A stretch of DNA of 5,529 bases from the NCBI GenBank assembly GCA_024276455.1, contig JAJRXE010000023.1, positions 1 to 5,529 on the forward strand, in the 5' to 3' direction. Both the position numbers and the translations under genes were made by a program. Below are positions 1 to 5,529 of the stretch, one piece after another. The notes under the pieces were generated by a model. It searched no databases, was not told the origin of the DNA, and was given only the letters and a program-made list of their open reading frames with translations. Source of the DNA: Calditrichota bacterium. Its GTDB lineage: Bacteria; Calditrichota; Calditrichia; RBG-13-44-9. How positions within the stretch are numbered: position 1 is the stretch's first letter; every line of letters begins with the position of its first letter.

Positions 1-1617
1 GTACTTAGCTTGACGCTCTTGCTACCCGCCTACGCGGAAATCCATTTCCGTTACCGGGCGATTTTCAGTCGCCTGTTTCAACGCGAGCCGGAAATCATCT
101 TCGACCTCCCTTTTCGTGCCCGGTTCGGGGAACCGGTCCCCCTGTTCCTCTTTGTAAAAGACGCCCACCTGTTTCCGGTACAGATTCAGGAGGTGCTGAT
201 CCAGGTGCAAAAAGAAGCTTCGCAGCGCACATTTGAAAAAAAGTTAACCCTCGCTATTGCAATTAATACCCTTTTTTTCTCCCGAACCTTCTGGCTGGAA
301 TCGGATCTGCTCCCCGAACCGGGCCAGTATCGGATCACCGTCCAGCTGGTTTACCGCCTCCCAAATGGGAAACAGAAGACCATTCGGCAGGACAATTATT
401 CTTCCCTTCCCCATCCGCCTTTCGAACTCTCCCTGAGCCCCACTCCCTTACCCCGTTTACCGGACTGGTACTGGGGCGATTTGCACGTGCACAGCCACTA
501 CACAGCCGATCAGGTGGAATTCGGAGCGCCCGTTCGGGAAACCGTGCAGGCGGCCCGGGCGCTGGGTCTGGATTTTCTGGCCCTGACCGACCATTCCTAC
601 GATCTGGACGACCTGCCGGACAATTTTCTGAAGAACGATCCGGAACTTCGCAAATGGCAAAACTTCCAGGAGGAAGTTGCAAAAATTCAACAGGAATTCC
701 CGGATTTCGTGTTGATTCCCGGCGAAGAGGTTTCGGTGGGCAACGCCCGGGGAGAAAACGTGCACTGTCTGGTACTTAACGATCCGCTGTTTCATCCCGG
801 GGAAGGCGACGGAGCAGAACGCCTGTTCCAAAATCGGCCGACCCTGCTTCTGCCAGATCTGCTGGCCCGGCTTTCCGAAAGCGCTCTGGCCGTGGCAGCT
901 CATCCGAAAGAAGCGCCCCCCCTTTCCCAGCGTTTAATTCTCCGCCGGGGGGTGTGGCAAGAAGACGACCTGCAGGATGCCCGGATCCGTACGCTGCAGA
1001 TTCTCAACGGGCGGGCAAACCGGGCCTACCAACGAGGGCGGCAATTCTGGATCGCTTTGCTCCGGCAGGGAAAACAGGTGGGGATTGTGGCCGGAAGCGA
1101 TGCTCACGGGAATTTCAACTGTTTTCGGCAAATTCGGATTCCCTTTTTGAATTTCTCTTTTCACCGTTTCCATTTGCTGGGAGAAGTGCGCACTGCGCTT
1201 CACAGCCCGGAGCGCTCTCTGGCGGGATTCCTTCACAGCCTACAAACCCACCACGCCGTCATTTCCGATGGTCCGTTGGCTGTGCTGGCGCTAAGCGACG
1301 GTCGTACCCACTTGAGAGTCGGTTCTCGGGGAAACATATCCGCCGGTGCCCGCGTGCGCATTCAGGCGGAAAGTACGGAAGAATTTGGAAAATGGGAGCG
1401 CCTACGCCTATATTTGGGACGCCAAAATTTAAACAAAGAACAAATTATGCCGATTAAAATACCGGTTGGAAAATCGTCGCTTCAGTTGAACGTAGAACTG
1501 AATCTGGAAGGCGTGGAATATCTTCGTCTGGAAGCGTTCACTAAATCCGCCGGAAAAGAATATTTTTGCGTCACAAACCCAATCTGGATTGAAACCAATT
1601 TCCGAGGGAAACATTAA
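1..1617 (+). CDS. PHP-domain metallohydrolase, CehA/McbA family (5' end at or beyond window edge)
   Basis: Predicted metal-dependent phosphoesterase or hydrolase; substrate unknown. The frame has no stop before the left edge. A TTG at 10 is the only candidate start inside the window and would give 535 residues, but no Shine-Dalgarno sequence is visible in the nine bases before it, so the true start may lie a little upstream. Numbering from that TTG: residues about 25-150 form a beta-rich N-terminal domain. The PHP domain follows, with its metal-ligand motifs in order: GDLHVHS (H159, H161), TDH (D194, H195), PGEE (E239), NVH (H252), AAHP (H298) and GSDAHG (D364, H366). All the expected ligands are present, so it is probably active. 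A C-terminal segment, 'SDGPL' at about 419 to the end, looks beta-rich, as in CehA-type proteins. No signal peptide is evident, so it is probably cytoplasmic if the TTG is the start. Its stop codon overlaps the start of the outer-membrane protein gene. The family call is firm; the reaction is not known. Confidence 0.88.
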   Translation, partial: VLSLTLLLPAYAEIHFRYRAIFSRLFQREPEIIFDLPFRARFGEPVPLFLFVKDAHLFPVQIQEVLIQVQKEASQRTFEKKLTLAIAINTLFFSRTFWLESDLLPEPGQYRITVQLVYRLPNGKQKTIRQDNYSSLPHPPFELSLSPTPLPRLPDWYWGDLHVHSHYTADQVEFGAPVRETVQAARALGLDFLALTDHSYDLDDLPDNFLKNDPELRKWQNFQEEVAKIQQEFPDFVLIPGEEVSVGNARGENVHCLVLNDPLFHPGEGDGAERLFQNRPTLLLPDLLARLSESALAVAAHPKEAPPLSQRLILRRGVWQEDDLQDARIRTLQILNGRANRAYQRGRQFWIALLRQGKQVGIVAGSDAHGNFNCFRQIRIPFLNFSFHRFHLLGEVRTALHSPERSLAGFLHSLQTHHAVISDGPLAVLALSDGRTHLRVGSRGNISAGARVRIQAESTEEFGKWERLRLYLGRQNLNKEQIMPIKIPVGKSSLQLNVELNLEGVEYLRLEAFTKSAGKEYFCVTNPIWIETNFRGKH

Positions 1618-2900
1618 TGCGTCGCCTGCAGACCACCCTATTATTTTTGTTGCTACCAGTTGTTTTTTTGTTTGCCCAGCGCCAAACCTTCACGGTCAAA
1701 ATCGACACGGTGGTCGTCCGGGGTAATAAAAAGACCCGTCCGGAAGTCATTTTAAGGGAAATTCCATTTACCTTTCCCGCTACTCTAACCCGCGACGATT
1801 TGCAGTTGATTCAGCAGCGCATCCGCAACCTGTTCCTCTTTAATCGGGTGGAATTGCAGGTCGATTCGCTGGATCACCGTCAGGCGCTGGTCATTCAGGT
1901 TACCGAAATCTGGTATTTTTACCCGGTGCCCATTCTTTTTCTGAATGAACGCAGCTGGAGCAAAATCAGTTACGGACTTTCCCTGTTGCACTTCAATTTT
2001 CGGGGACGAAACGAAAAAATCATGTTGGGCGGTTGGTTGGGTTACAATCCCAGTCTGTTTATTGACTACCAGAATCCCTGGTTTGGTGGAAATAAAAAAC
2101 TCATTCTGGGTTTCTCGCTGTTTAAAAAGCGAACCCGGAATAAACTGTACAGCTTCGACGAACAACGTCGCGGCATTGAGCTTACGCTGGGAAAACGATT
2201 TAACCTTTACCTGAGTAACCAGGTTCTCTTTTCCCTTCAGCGGGTGGAGCTCCCGGCGGAATATCGGGCGTATTCCGCTTCCGAATCGGGGCGGGATTGG
2301 GTTCCCAAAATCGAGTACCAACTCTTCTGGGATCGCCGCGACCTGTACGAATACCCGAAAAAGGGATTTTACCTTCAATACAACCTGTCGCGCACCGGAT
2401 TCAGCTCCCACCAACCGCAATTCTGGCGTTTTAAATTCGACCACCGCCTCTACCTGCCGCTGTACCGGGGGTTGTCGGTGGGGGTTCGCAACCTGCTGAT
2501 CACTAATCAGGGGAATCCCCCGATTTACGATTTGACTTATTTTGGTTTTGAGGAACGCATCCGGGGTTATTTTAACCGGATCTTCACCGCCAACAATCTC
2601 ATGCTGCAGAGCGTGGAATTTCGGTTTCCCTTAATTCCGATTCATTATTTTACCTGGAATGCCCCTTCCATTCTTTCGGCTTTTACGGCCAACATGAAAT
2701 ACGGGCTCAGCGCAGGGATTTTTGCGGACACCGGAATTGTCTGGAACAGGCCGGAACAGTTTTCGCTACGGCGCTTTTTTAGTGGCGTTGGCGCCGGACT
2801 GCACTTTCACGTTCCTTTTATTAACCTGCTGCGCCTGGAATACGTACTGAACGATGCGGGCAACACCCAGCTCATTTTCGATTTTTCTACCAGCTTTTAA
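1617..2900 (+). CDS. BamA/TamA-family (Omp85) outer-membrane beta-barrel protein with one POTRA domain
   Basis: Outer-membrane protein of 427 residues. Residues 1-21 are a signal peptide (basic MRR start, long Leu/Phe/Val core, cleavage probably near FAQ). Residues about 24-98 form one POTRA-like domain, with 'VVVRGNKKTRPEVILREI' at the start and 'FNRVELQVD' later. The remainder looks like a 16-strand-type barrel with alternating aromatic residues. It contains the Omp85 loop-6 signature IRGY (315-318, in FEERIRGYF), a 'DRRD..EYPKKGFYLQY' strand, 'FADTGIVW', and a C-terminal Phe as in a beta-signal. BamA proper has five POTRA domains and about 800 residues, so this is a short paralogue rather than the core BamA. 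The ATG at 1617 overlaps the previous stop (TAATG), with GAGGG at 1604-1608 as the ribosome binding site, so translational coupling is likely. Known relatives insert or transport proteins or lipids; the specific role here cannot be read from the sequence. Confidence 0.87.
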   Translation: MRRLQTTLLFLLLPVVFLFAQRQTFTVKIDTVVVRGNKKTRPEVILREIPFTFPATLTRDDLQLIQQRIRNLFLFNRVELQVDSLDHRQALVIQVTEIWYFYPVPILFLNERSWSKISYGLSLLHFNFRGRNEKIMLGGWLGYNPSLFIDYQNPWFGGNKKLILGFSLFKKRTRNKLYSFDEQRRGIELTLGKRFNLYLSNQVLFSLQRVELPAEYRAYSASESGRDWVPKIEYQLFWDRRDLYEYPKKGFYLQYNLSRTGFSSHQPQFWRFKFDHRLYLPLYRGLSVGVRNLLITNQGNPPIYDLTYFGFEERIRGYFNRIFTANNLMLQSVEFRFPLIPIHYFTWNAPSILSAFTANMKYGLSAGIFADTGIVWNRPEQFSLRRFFSGVGAGLHFHVPFINLLRLEYVLNDAGNTQLIFDFSTSF

Positions 2901-2926
2901 ACAGCCAGACGGGGAATTTAGCAAGG

Positions 2927-2950
2927 AGCGTTTTAAAAAGGAGAAACGCT
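2927..2950 (+). promoter_or_regulatory. Stem-loop presenting the rsmE Shine-Dalgarno in its loop
   Basis: A perfect 7-bp inverted repeat, AGCGTTT (2927-2933) and AAACGCT (2944-2950), encloses a 10-base loop (TAAAAAGGAG) containing the Shine-Dalgarno AAGGAG at 2938-2943. A second AAGGAG lies at 2923-2928 and its last two bases belong to the left arm of the stem. The loop copy is 15 bases from the ATG at 2959, longer than the usual 5-9, and folding would change its access and effective spacing. There is no T-run after the stem, so it is not an intrinsic terminator. A role in controlling rsmE translation is inference. Confidence 0.4.
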
Positions 2951-2958
2951 GAATCGCC

Positions 2959-3663
2959 ATGGAACTGTTTTTTCTGGAAACTTTTACTCCTGGACAACCG
3001 GAAGTTGTTTTAAGTCCGGAAGAAAGCCATCATCTCACCCGGGTTCTGCGGCGGCGGGTGGGCGACGCGCTGGAGCTCACCGACGGAAACGGTCGCCGCC
3101 TGCAGGGTGAAATAGTATTTCAGGGAAAAAAAGAGGTGCGCATTCGCATTCGGCAGGAGGAACAGGTCCCTTTTCCAGCGACGAACGAACTGGAAATCGG
3201 GGTGGGCATTATTCGTCCCAACCGCATGGATTGGCTGGTGGAAAAACTGACCGAACTGGGCGTACGGCGCATCGTTCCCCTTATTTGTAAGTATTCCAAC
3301 TTCAAAAAAATTAAAGCGGAACATTTACGTAAAATAAGCATTAGCGCCATTAAGCAATCCCGTCAGTTCTATTTGCCGGAGATCGCTCCCCCGCAACCCT
3401 GCCGGGAGTGGATGGAGAATCTGCCGGCAGCGAATGGAAATCGTTTTCTGGCTCATCCCGATGGGAAGGCCACCCGGATGAAGCGCTGGGAATCGCCAGA
3501 GCTCCCTCTGATTCTGGTGGTAGGTCCAGAAGGCGGCTTCCACCCCGAGGAACTGGCCCTCGCCCGGGAGCAGGATTTTCAATTAATCCGATTAAACACC
3601 CCGATTTTGCGCACGGAAACCGCGGCGGTGGTTGCTACCGCTCTGTTGAAAAATTTTTTGTGA
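2959..3663 (+). CDS. rsmE: 16S rRNA (uracil1498-N3)-methyltransferase RsmE
   Basis: SAM-dependent SPOUT-class methyltransferase that makes m3U1498 in 16S rRNA of the 30S subunit; acts in the cytoplasm. At 234 residues it is close to the usual size of about 240. Residues 1-70 are the PUA-like RNA-binding domain, with 'LSPEESHHLTRVLRRRVGD'. Residues about 75-234 are the SPOUT knot domain: EKLTELGV (95-102), AIKQSRQ (130-136), GPEGGF (189-194) and LRTETAA (217-223), the last two building the knotted SAM site. The stretch after 'IVPLI' reads CKYSNFKK, where E. coli has an ERC-type motif. The ATG at 2959 is the first possible start, because an in-frame TGA lies at 2950-2952, and the protein begins in typical RsmE fashion (MELFFLE). 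It follows the outer-membrane protein gene by 58 bases and is probably in the same transcript. The identification is secure. Confidence 0.95.
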   Translation: MELFFLETFTPGQPEVVLSPEESHHLTRVLRRRVGDALELTDGNGRRLQGEIVFQGKKEVRIRIRQEEQVPFPATNELEIGVGIIRPNRMDWLVEKLTELGVRRIVPLICKYSNFKKIKAEHLRKISISAIKQSRQFYLPEIAPPQPCREWMENLPAANGNRFLAHPDGKATRMKRWESPELPLILVVGPEGGFHPEELALAREQDFQLIRLNTPILRTETAAVVATALLKNFL

Positions 3664-3715
3664 ACCATTTGACCGACTCATACGTATTAAACAAAACATA
3701 CGGGAGCGGATTACC

Positions 3716-4066
3716 ATGAACGAGGGAAATTGCATTTTTTGCCGGATTGCCAGCGGTGCTTCTCCGGCGCGAAAAGTGTACGAAGACGAGGACGTGTTTG
3801 CGTTTCACGATATTCATCCCCAGGCACCGGTGCACATTCTCATCATTCCGAAAAAGCATCTGGCCTCTCTGGAGGAAACAGAAGAGGCGGATCAGGCGCT
3901 GTTAGGGAAGCTTCTTTACGTGGCTCGCAACATTGCCCGCGATTTCGAGCTCCATCGGAACGGGTATCGTCTGGTTCTGAATACCGGTCGCCAGGGCGGA
4001 CAAACGGTATTTCATCTCCATTTCCATCTCCTGGGCGGACGTTACCTGTACTGGCCACCCGGTTAA
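3716..4066 (+). CDS. HIT-family purine nucleoside phosphoramidase-like protein (HinT-like)
   Basis: Small histidine-triad nucleotide-binding protein of 116 residues, the normal size for the HinT branch, which hydrolyses adenosine phosphoramidates and aminoacyl-AMP in the cytoplasm, usually as a dimer. The triad is HLHFHLL at 100-106, with H102 the expected nucleophile. N89 in 'LVLNTG' and the 'GRQGGQTV' loop are also typical, as is the end 'GGRYLYWPPG'. C6 and C9 (CIFC), together with histidines such as H48, form the zinc-binding arrangement seen in many bacterial members. Start: ATG with GGGAG at 3702-3706, nine bases upstream. It follows rsmE by 52 bases with no terminator between, so it is probably the last gene of the four-gene run. 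Physiological substrate unknown; family assignment secure. Confidence 0.94.
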   Translation: MNEGNCIFCRIASGASPARKVYEDEDVFAFHDIHPQAPVHILIIPKKHLASLEETEEADQALLGKLLYVARNIARDFELHRNGYRLVLNTGRQGGQTVFHLHFHLLGGRYLYWPPG

Positions 4067-4103
4067 CGGCGCAAAAATTTTTCTGCCTAAGAACAGTTCA
4101 TTC

Positions 4104-4132
4104 TTGACAACCGAAAAAGTTTTCTGTATTCT
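4104..4132 (+). promoter_or_regulatory. Sigma70-type promoter for the lipoprotein gene
   Basis: A perfect -35 box TTGACA (4104-4109) is followed, after exactly 17 bases, by TATTCT (4127-4132), which matches the TATAAT consensus at 4 of 6 positions. Transcription would start near 4139, leaving a leader of only about 25 bases that holds the ribosome binding site. It lies in the 96-base gap after the HIT gene, so the lipoprotein gene can be expressed independently of the upstream genes. Confidence 0.65.
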
Positions 4133-4148
4133 GTAAAGCAATCAAAAA

Positions 4149-4158
4149 AGGAGGAGGT
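4149..4158 (+). promoter_or_regulatory. Very strong ribosome binding site (AGGAGGAGGT)
   Basis: Two overlapping Shine-Dalgarno cores: AGGAGG ending at 4154, eight bases from the ATG at 4163, and GGAGGT ending at 4158, four bases from it. It is clearly the strongest ribosome binding site in the window. It fixes the lipoprotein start at 4163 and suggests high expression of that protein. Confidence 0.75.
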
Positions 4159-4162
4159 ACCC

Positions 4163-4822
4163 ATGTGGCGATTGGTTACCATTTTTACTTTGGGAATATT
4201 TTTGTATTTTGCTCTGGGCTGCAGTCAGAAAGCAGACGAATCAGCGGCAACTCAGGAAGTCCAAAAAGAAGTCGCTCAGAGCATGGAAGAGGCTGGTAAA
4301 CAGATGGCGGAGGCCATGCAGCAGATGAATAAAGCCCTTGGAGGCACTCAAAAAGTCAAAACGGTCGATTTCCGGGAATTGAAAAAACTCCTGCCGGAAA
4401 AAGTGGACGGATTGACCCGCCAGAATGCCAGCGGCGAACGCACCTCGGCGTTCGGAATCAATGTGTCCCAGGCGGAAGGAGACTACGGCAACGACAGCGG
4501 TGCCAGTCTGAATATTAAAATCATCGACATGGGCAGTCTCTCGGGGCCGGTCGCCATGGCGGCCGCTTCCTGGGCCCTGGCCGATTTCGAGCGCGAAACC
4601 GACACCGGATATGAACGCACCTTCACCTACAAGGGCCACAAAGCCTACGAAAAGTACGACAGCGGGGACAACGAGTACCAGATGAACGTGCTGGTTGCCG
4701 ATCGGTTTCTTATTGAAATTGAAGGCTACGACATCGATCAGAAAATTGGCCGCCAGGCCATCGACGCGATCGATCTGGGTAAACTGGAAAAGTGGAAAGA
4801 TTTTGGTAAAGAATCCGAATAA
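4163..4822 (+). CDS. Uncharacterised lipoprotein with N-terminal coiled coil
   Basis: I do not recognise a named family. The 219-residue product begins with a signal peptide (MWR, then a hydrophobic core to about 18) and a lipobox ALGC, so C20 would be lipidated and the mature protein anchored by its N terminus. Serine at +2 would favour the outer membrane under the E. coli sorting rule, which may not hold here. Residues about 28-58 are charged, Met/Gln/Ala-rich and helical, probably a short coiled coil or linker. Residues about 66-212 look like one globular alpha/beta domain: 'FRELKKLLPEKVDGL', a strand-rich part ('SLNIKIIDMG'), an Ala-rich helix (131-142), then 'FTYKGHKAYEKYD' and 'NVLVADRFLIEIEGYD'. 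No catalytic motif is evident. Cysteine occurs only at the lipobox. It has its own promoter, strong ribosome binding site and terminator, so it is probably a monocistronic, well-expressed envelope protein. Function unknown. Confidence 0.85.
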   Translation: MWRLVTIFTLGIFLYFALGCSQKADESAATQEVQKEVAQSMEEAGKQMAEAMQQMNKALGGTQKVKTVDFRELKKLLPEKVDGLTRQNASGERTSAFGINVSQAEGDYGNDSGASLNIKIIDMGSLSGPVAMAAASWALADFERETDTGYERTFTYKGHKAYEKYDSGDNEYQMNVLVADRFLIEIEGYDIDQKIGRQAIDAIDLGKLEKWKDFGKESE

Positions 4823-4833
4823 AAACAGCTCAC

Positions 4834-4863
4834 CGGCGGGTCGCGGTTGACCCGCCGTTTTTT
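4834..4863 (+). terminator. Rho-independent terminator after the lipoprotein gene
   Basis: A perfect 9-bp GC-rich stem, CGGCGGGTC (4834-4842) and GACCCGCCG (4849-4857), with a 6-base loop (GCGGTT), is followed directly by six T residues (4858-4863). It starts 11 bases after the lipoprotein stop. In the reverse direction a T-rich run would begin only several bases beyond the stem, so it is mainly a + strand terminator. Confidence 0.93.
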
Positions 4864-5178
4864 CTTCCGCCCCTCCACCAATTCGCTGCCAAAATTTCTG
4901 AAACGAAAATTCCCAAATTAGCAGCGGACTGCTGGCCTGCGAAACACCCTTAATATTGCAAACTGAAATTCGCGGCGACCACCTAACGCTTTCTGAAAGG
5001 AGAGAACTTCACAATCTTTATGTGATAGATCAAGGTTTCATGCCTGGAGATCGCAAATTAAAGTTTGCAGCGACCCGTGGGAAATTTCACCATATTCCAG
5101 AAATTGCCAGGGATATCAGCCTTGCGGCATCATCCCAACTCGCGAACGGATGGCGGCACGAATCCAACATCGATGTGT
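4864..5178. other. Intergenic stretch of about 315 bases with no assignable gene; long open + frame
   Basis: This lies between the lipoprotein terminator and the end of the convergent DUF72 gene. On the + strand one frame stays open from 4902 to a TGA at 5217-5219. Its possible starts are TTG 4956 (87 residues) and ATG 5040 (59 residues), and neither has a convincing Shine-Dalgarno at normal spacing. The translation has no motif I recognise. By my hand count about two-fifths of its third positions are G or C, and it uses AGG and AGA, which the neighbouring genes seldom do. Its last 41 bases lie antisense to the DUF72 gene. The three reverse-strand frames are broken by stops. Small inverted repeats (AGCAG/CTGCT at 4920-4933; GCAAA/TTTGC at 5053-5068) are too weak to name. 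It could be a decayed or foreign gene, a small protein, or plain spacer. Confidence 0.4.
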
Positions 5179-5529
5179 TCAATCGCTTTCATTCGACAGG
5201 AGCATCTCTTTCAGCATGAGTTGAATTTTCCGAATGGTGAGTGGAGCGGACCCTTCGTAATGGTTGTTGACGTTCAGGTACACGTTGCGCCCGCGCTCCA
5301 GGAGGTCGGTCACCAGGTAGGCGATTTGCTCCAGTTCCGCGTCGCGGGGCCGCAGAATGCGGTTCCATTTTCCACCGCTCTCCTCTTCAATCCCCTCTCG
5401 CTCCGGACCGTGAAGGCGAATAATCACCAGCTCCGGAATCAGGGAGTGAAACTTGCGGTACAATTCGGTAACAGGCGGCAGGTAATAGCCCTGGAGCAAC
5501 ACCACTCCCAATCGGTTTGCCTGCAGGAA
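5179..5529 (-). CDS. DUF72 (YecE-like) family protein, C-terminal part; 5' end beyond the window
   Basis: Reverse-strand frame of 116 codons, ending with TGA at 5181-5179 and open to the right edge. A TTG at 5511-5509 is only an internal leucine codon in my reading, since the family usually has about 240-300 residues and the conserved part here is the C-terminal end. Visible signatures are 'VIIRLHGPER' (the RxHG segment of DUF72) and, about 50 residues later, 'VYLNVNNHYEGSAPLTI', corresponding to the 'vYvYFNN' strand near the end of these TIM-barrel-like proteins. Here the usual Phe-Asn-Asn is Val-Asn-Asn, followed by His-Tyr-Glu-Gly. The biochemical function of DUF72 is not established. It converges on the lipoprotein gene and is separated from it by about 315 bases; its promoter is outside the window. 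Confidence 0.78.
   Translation of the reverse strand, partial: FLQANRLGVVLLQGYYLPPVTELYRKFHSLIPELVIIRLHGPEREGIEEESGGKWNRILRPRDAELEQIAYLVTDLLERGRNVYLNVNNHYEGSAPLTIRKIQLMLKEMLLSNESD

Noticed and set aside
954..1457. Long + frame inside the PHP gene
   Set aside because: Lies wholly within the PHP-domain gene in another frame; the translation is Arg/Pro/Ser-rich without motifs, whereas the overlapping frame carries the full set of metal-binding motifs.
1785..2444. 219-codon open frame on the - strand
   Set aside because: It is antisense to the Omp85 gene, shows no domain, and the + frame has a signal peptide, POTRA and loop-6 motif.
3669..3700. Possible promoter (TTGACC and A/T-rich sequence) before the HIT gene
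   Set aside because: No -10-like hexamer at 16-18 bases from TTGACC; the closest, TATTAA, is only 10 bases away, so co-transcription with rsmE is simpler.
4071..4105. Palindromic AAAAATTTTT and AAGAA/TTCTT repeats after the HIT gene, as a possible terminator
   Set aside because: Stems are A/T-only or 5 bp, with no GC-rich hairpin followed by a T-run. The second repeat overlaps the -35 box, but there is too little symmetry to call it an operator.
3730..4107. 125-codon + frame overlapping the HIT gene
   Set aside because: A shifted reading of the HIT gene; the HIT frame has CIFC, HLHFHLL and a well-spaced ribosome binding site.
5023..5032. TGATAGATCA palindrome as a CRP/FNR-type operator
   Set aside because: Half-site spacing is 2 bases, not the 4-6 those regulators need, and no promoter lies next to it.
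1..5529. CRISPR array, tRNA/rRNA, insertion sequence or phage genes
   Set aside because: No regularly spaced repeats, no cloverleaf or rRNA signature, no transposase or integrase motif and no terminal inverted repeats with target duplications were seen on either strand.

Overview
The window suggests a Gram-negative bacterium of roughly 50% GC. It encodes an outer-membrane beta-barrel of the Omp85/BamA superfamily with a signal peptide, and a lipoprotein with a lipobox. The RsmE homologue carries an 'AIKQS' segment and lacks the 'ERS/ERC' segment of proteobacterial RsmE. From memory this resembles the Bacteroidota/Chlorobiota/Calditrichota (FCB) side of the tree, but that placement is inference. 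No phage, insertion sequence, CRISPR, tRNA or rRNA feature was seen.

Layout. Positions 1-4066 hold four genes on the + strand: a CehA/McbA-type PHP-domain metallohydrolase (open at the left edge), a single-POTRA Omp85-type outer-membrane protein, the 16S rRNA m3U1498 methyltransferase RsmE, and a HIT-family (HinT-like) nucleotide hydrolase. The first two overlap by one base (TAATG). The later gaps are 58 and 52 bases with no convincing terminator, so all four may be co-transcribed. A stem-loop with a Shine-Dalgarno sequence in its loop sits just before rsmE.

Positions 4104-4863 form a self-contained unit: a near-consensus sigma70-type promoter, a very strong ribosome binding site, an uncharacterised lipoprotein gene and a textbook intrinsic terminator. 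Positions 4864-5178 have no assignable gene, but contain an unusually long stop-free + frame that runs into the end of the next gene. Positions 5179-5529 carry, on the - strand, the C-terminal part of a DUF72 (YecE-like) protein whose start lies beyond the right edge.

Functionally this is mostly housekeeping or envelope content: rRNA modification, nucleotide hydrolysis, an outer-membrane barrel and a surface lipoprotein. I see no clear sign of a new defence, mobile or biosynthetic system. The points most worth a second look are the coupled PHP hydrolase/Omp85 pair, the SD-in-loop hairpin before rsmE, the independently expressed lipoprotein, and the unexplained open frame at 4902-5219.
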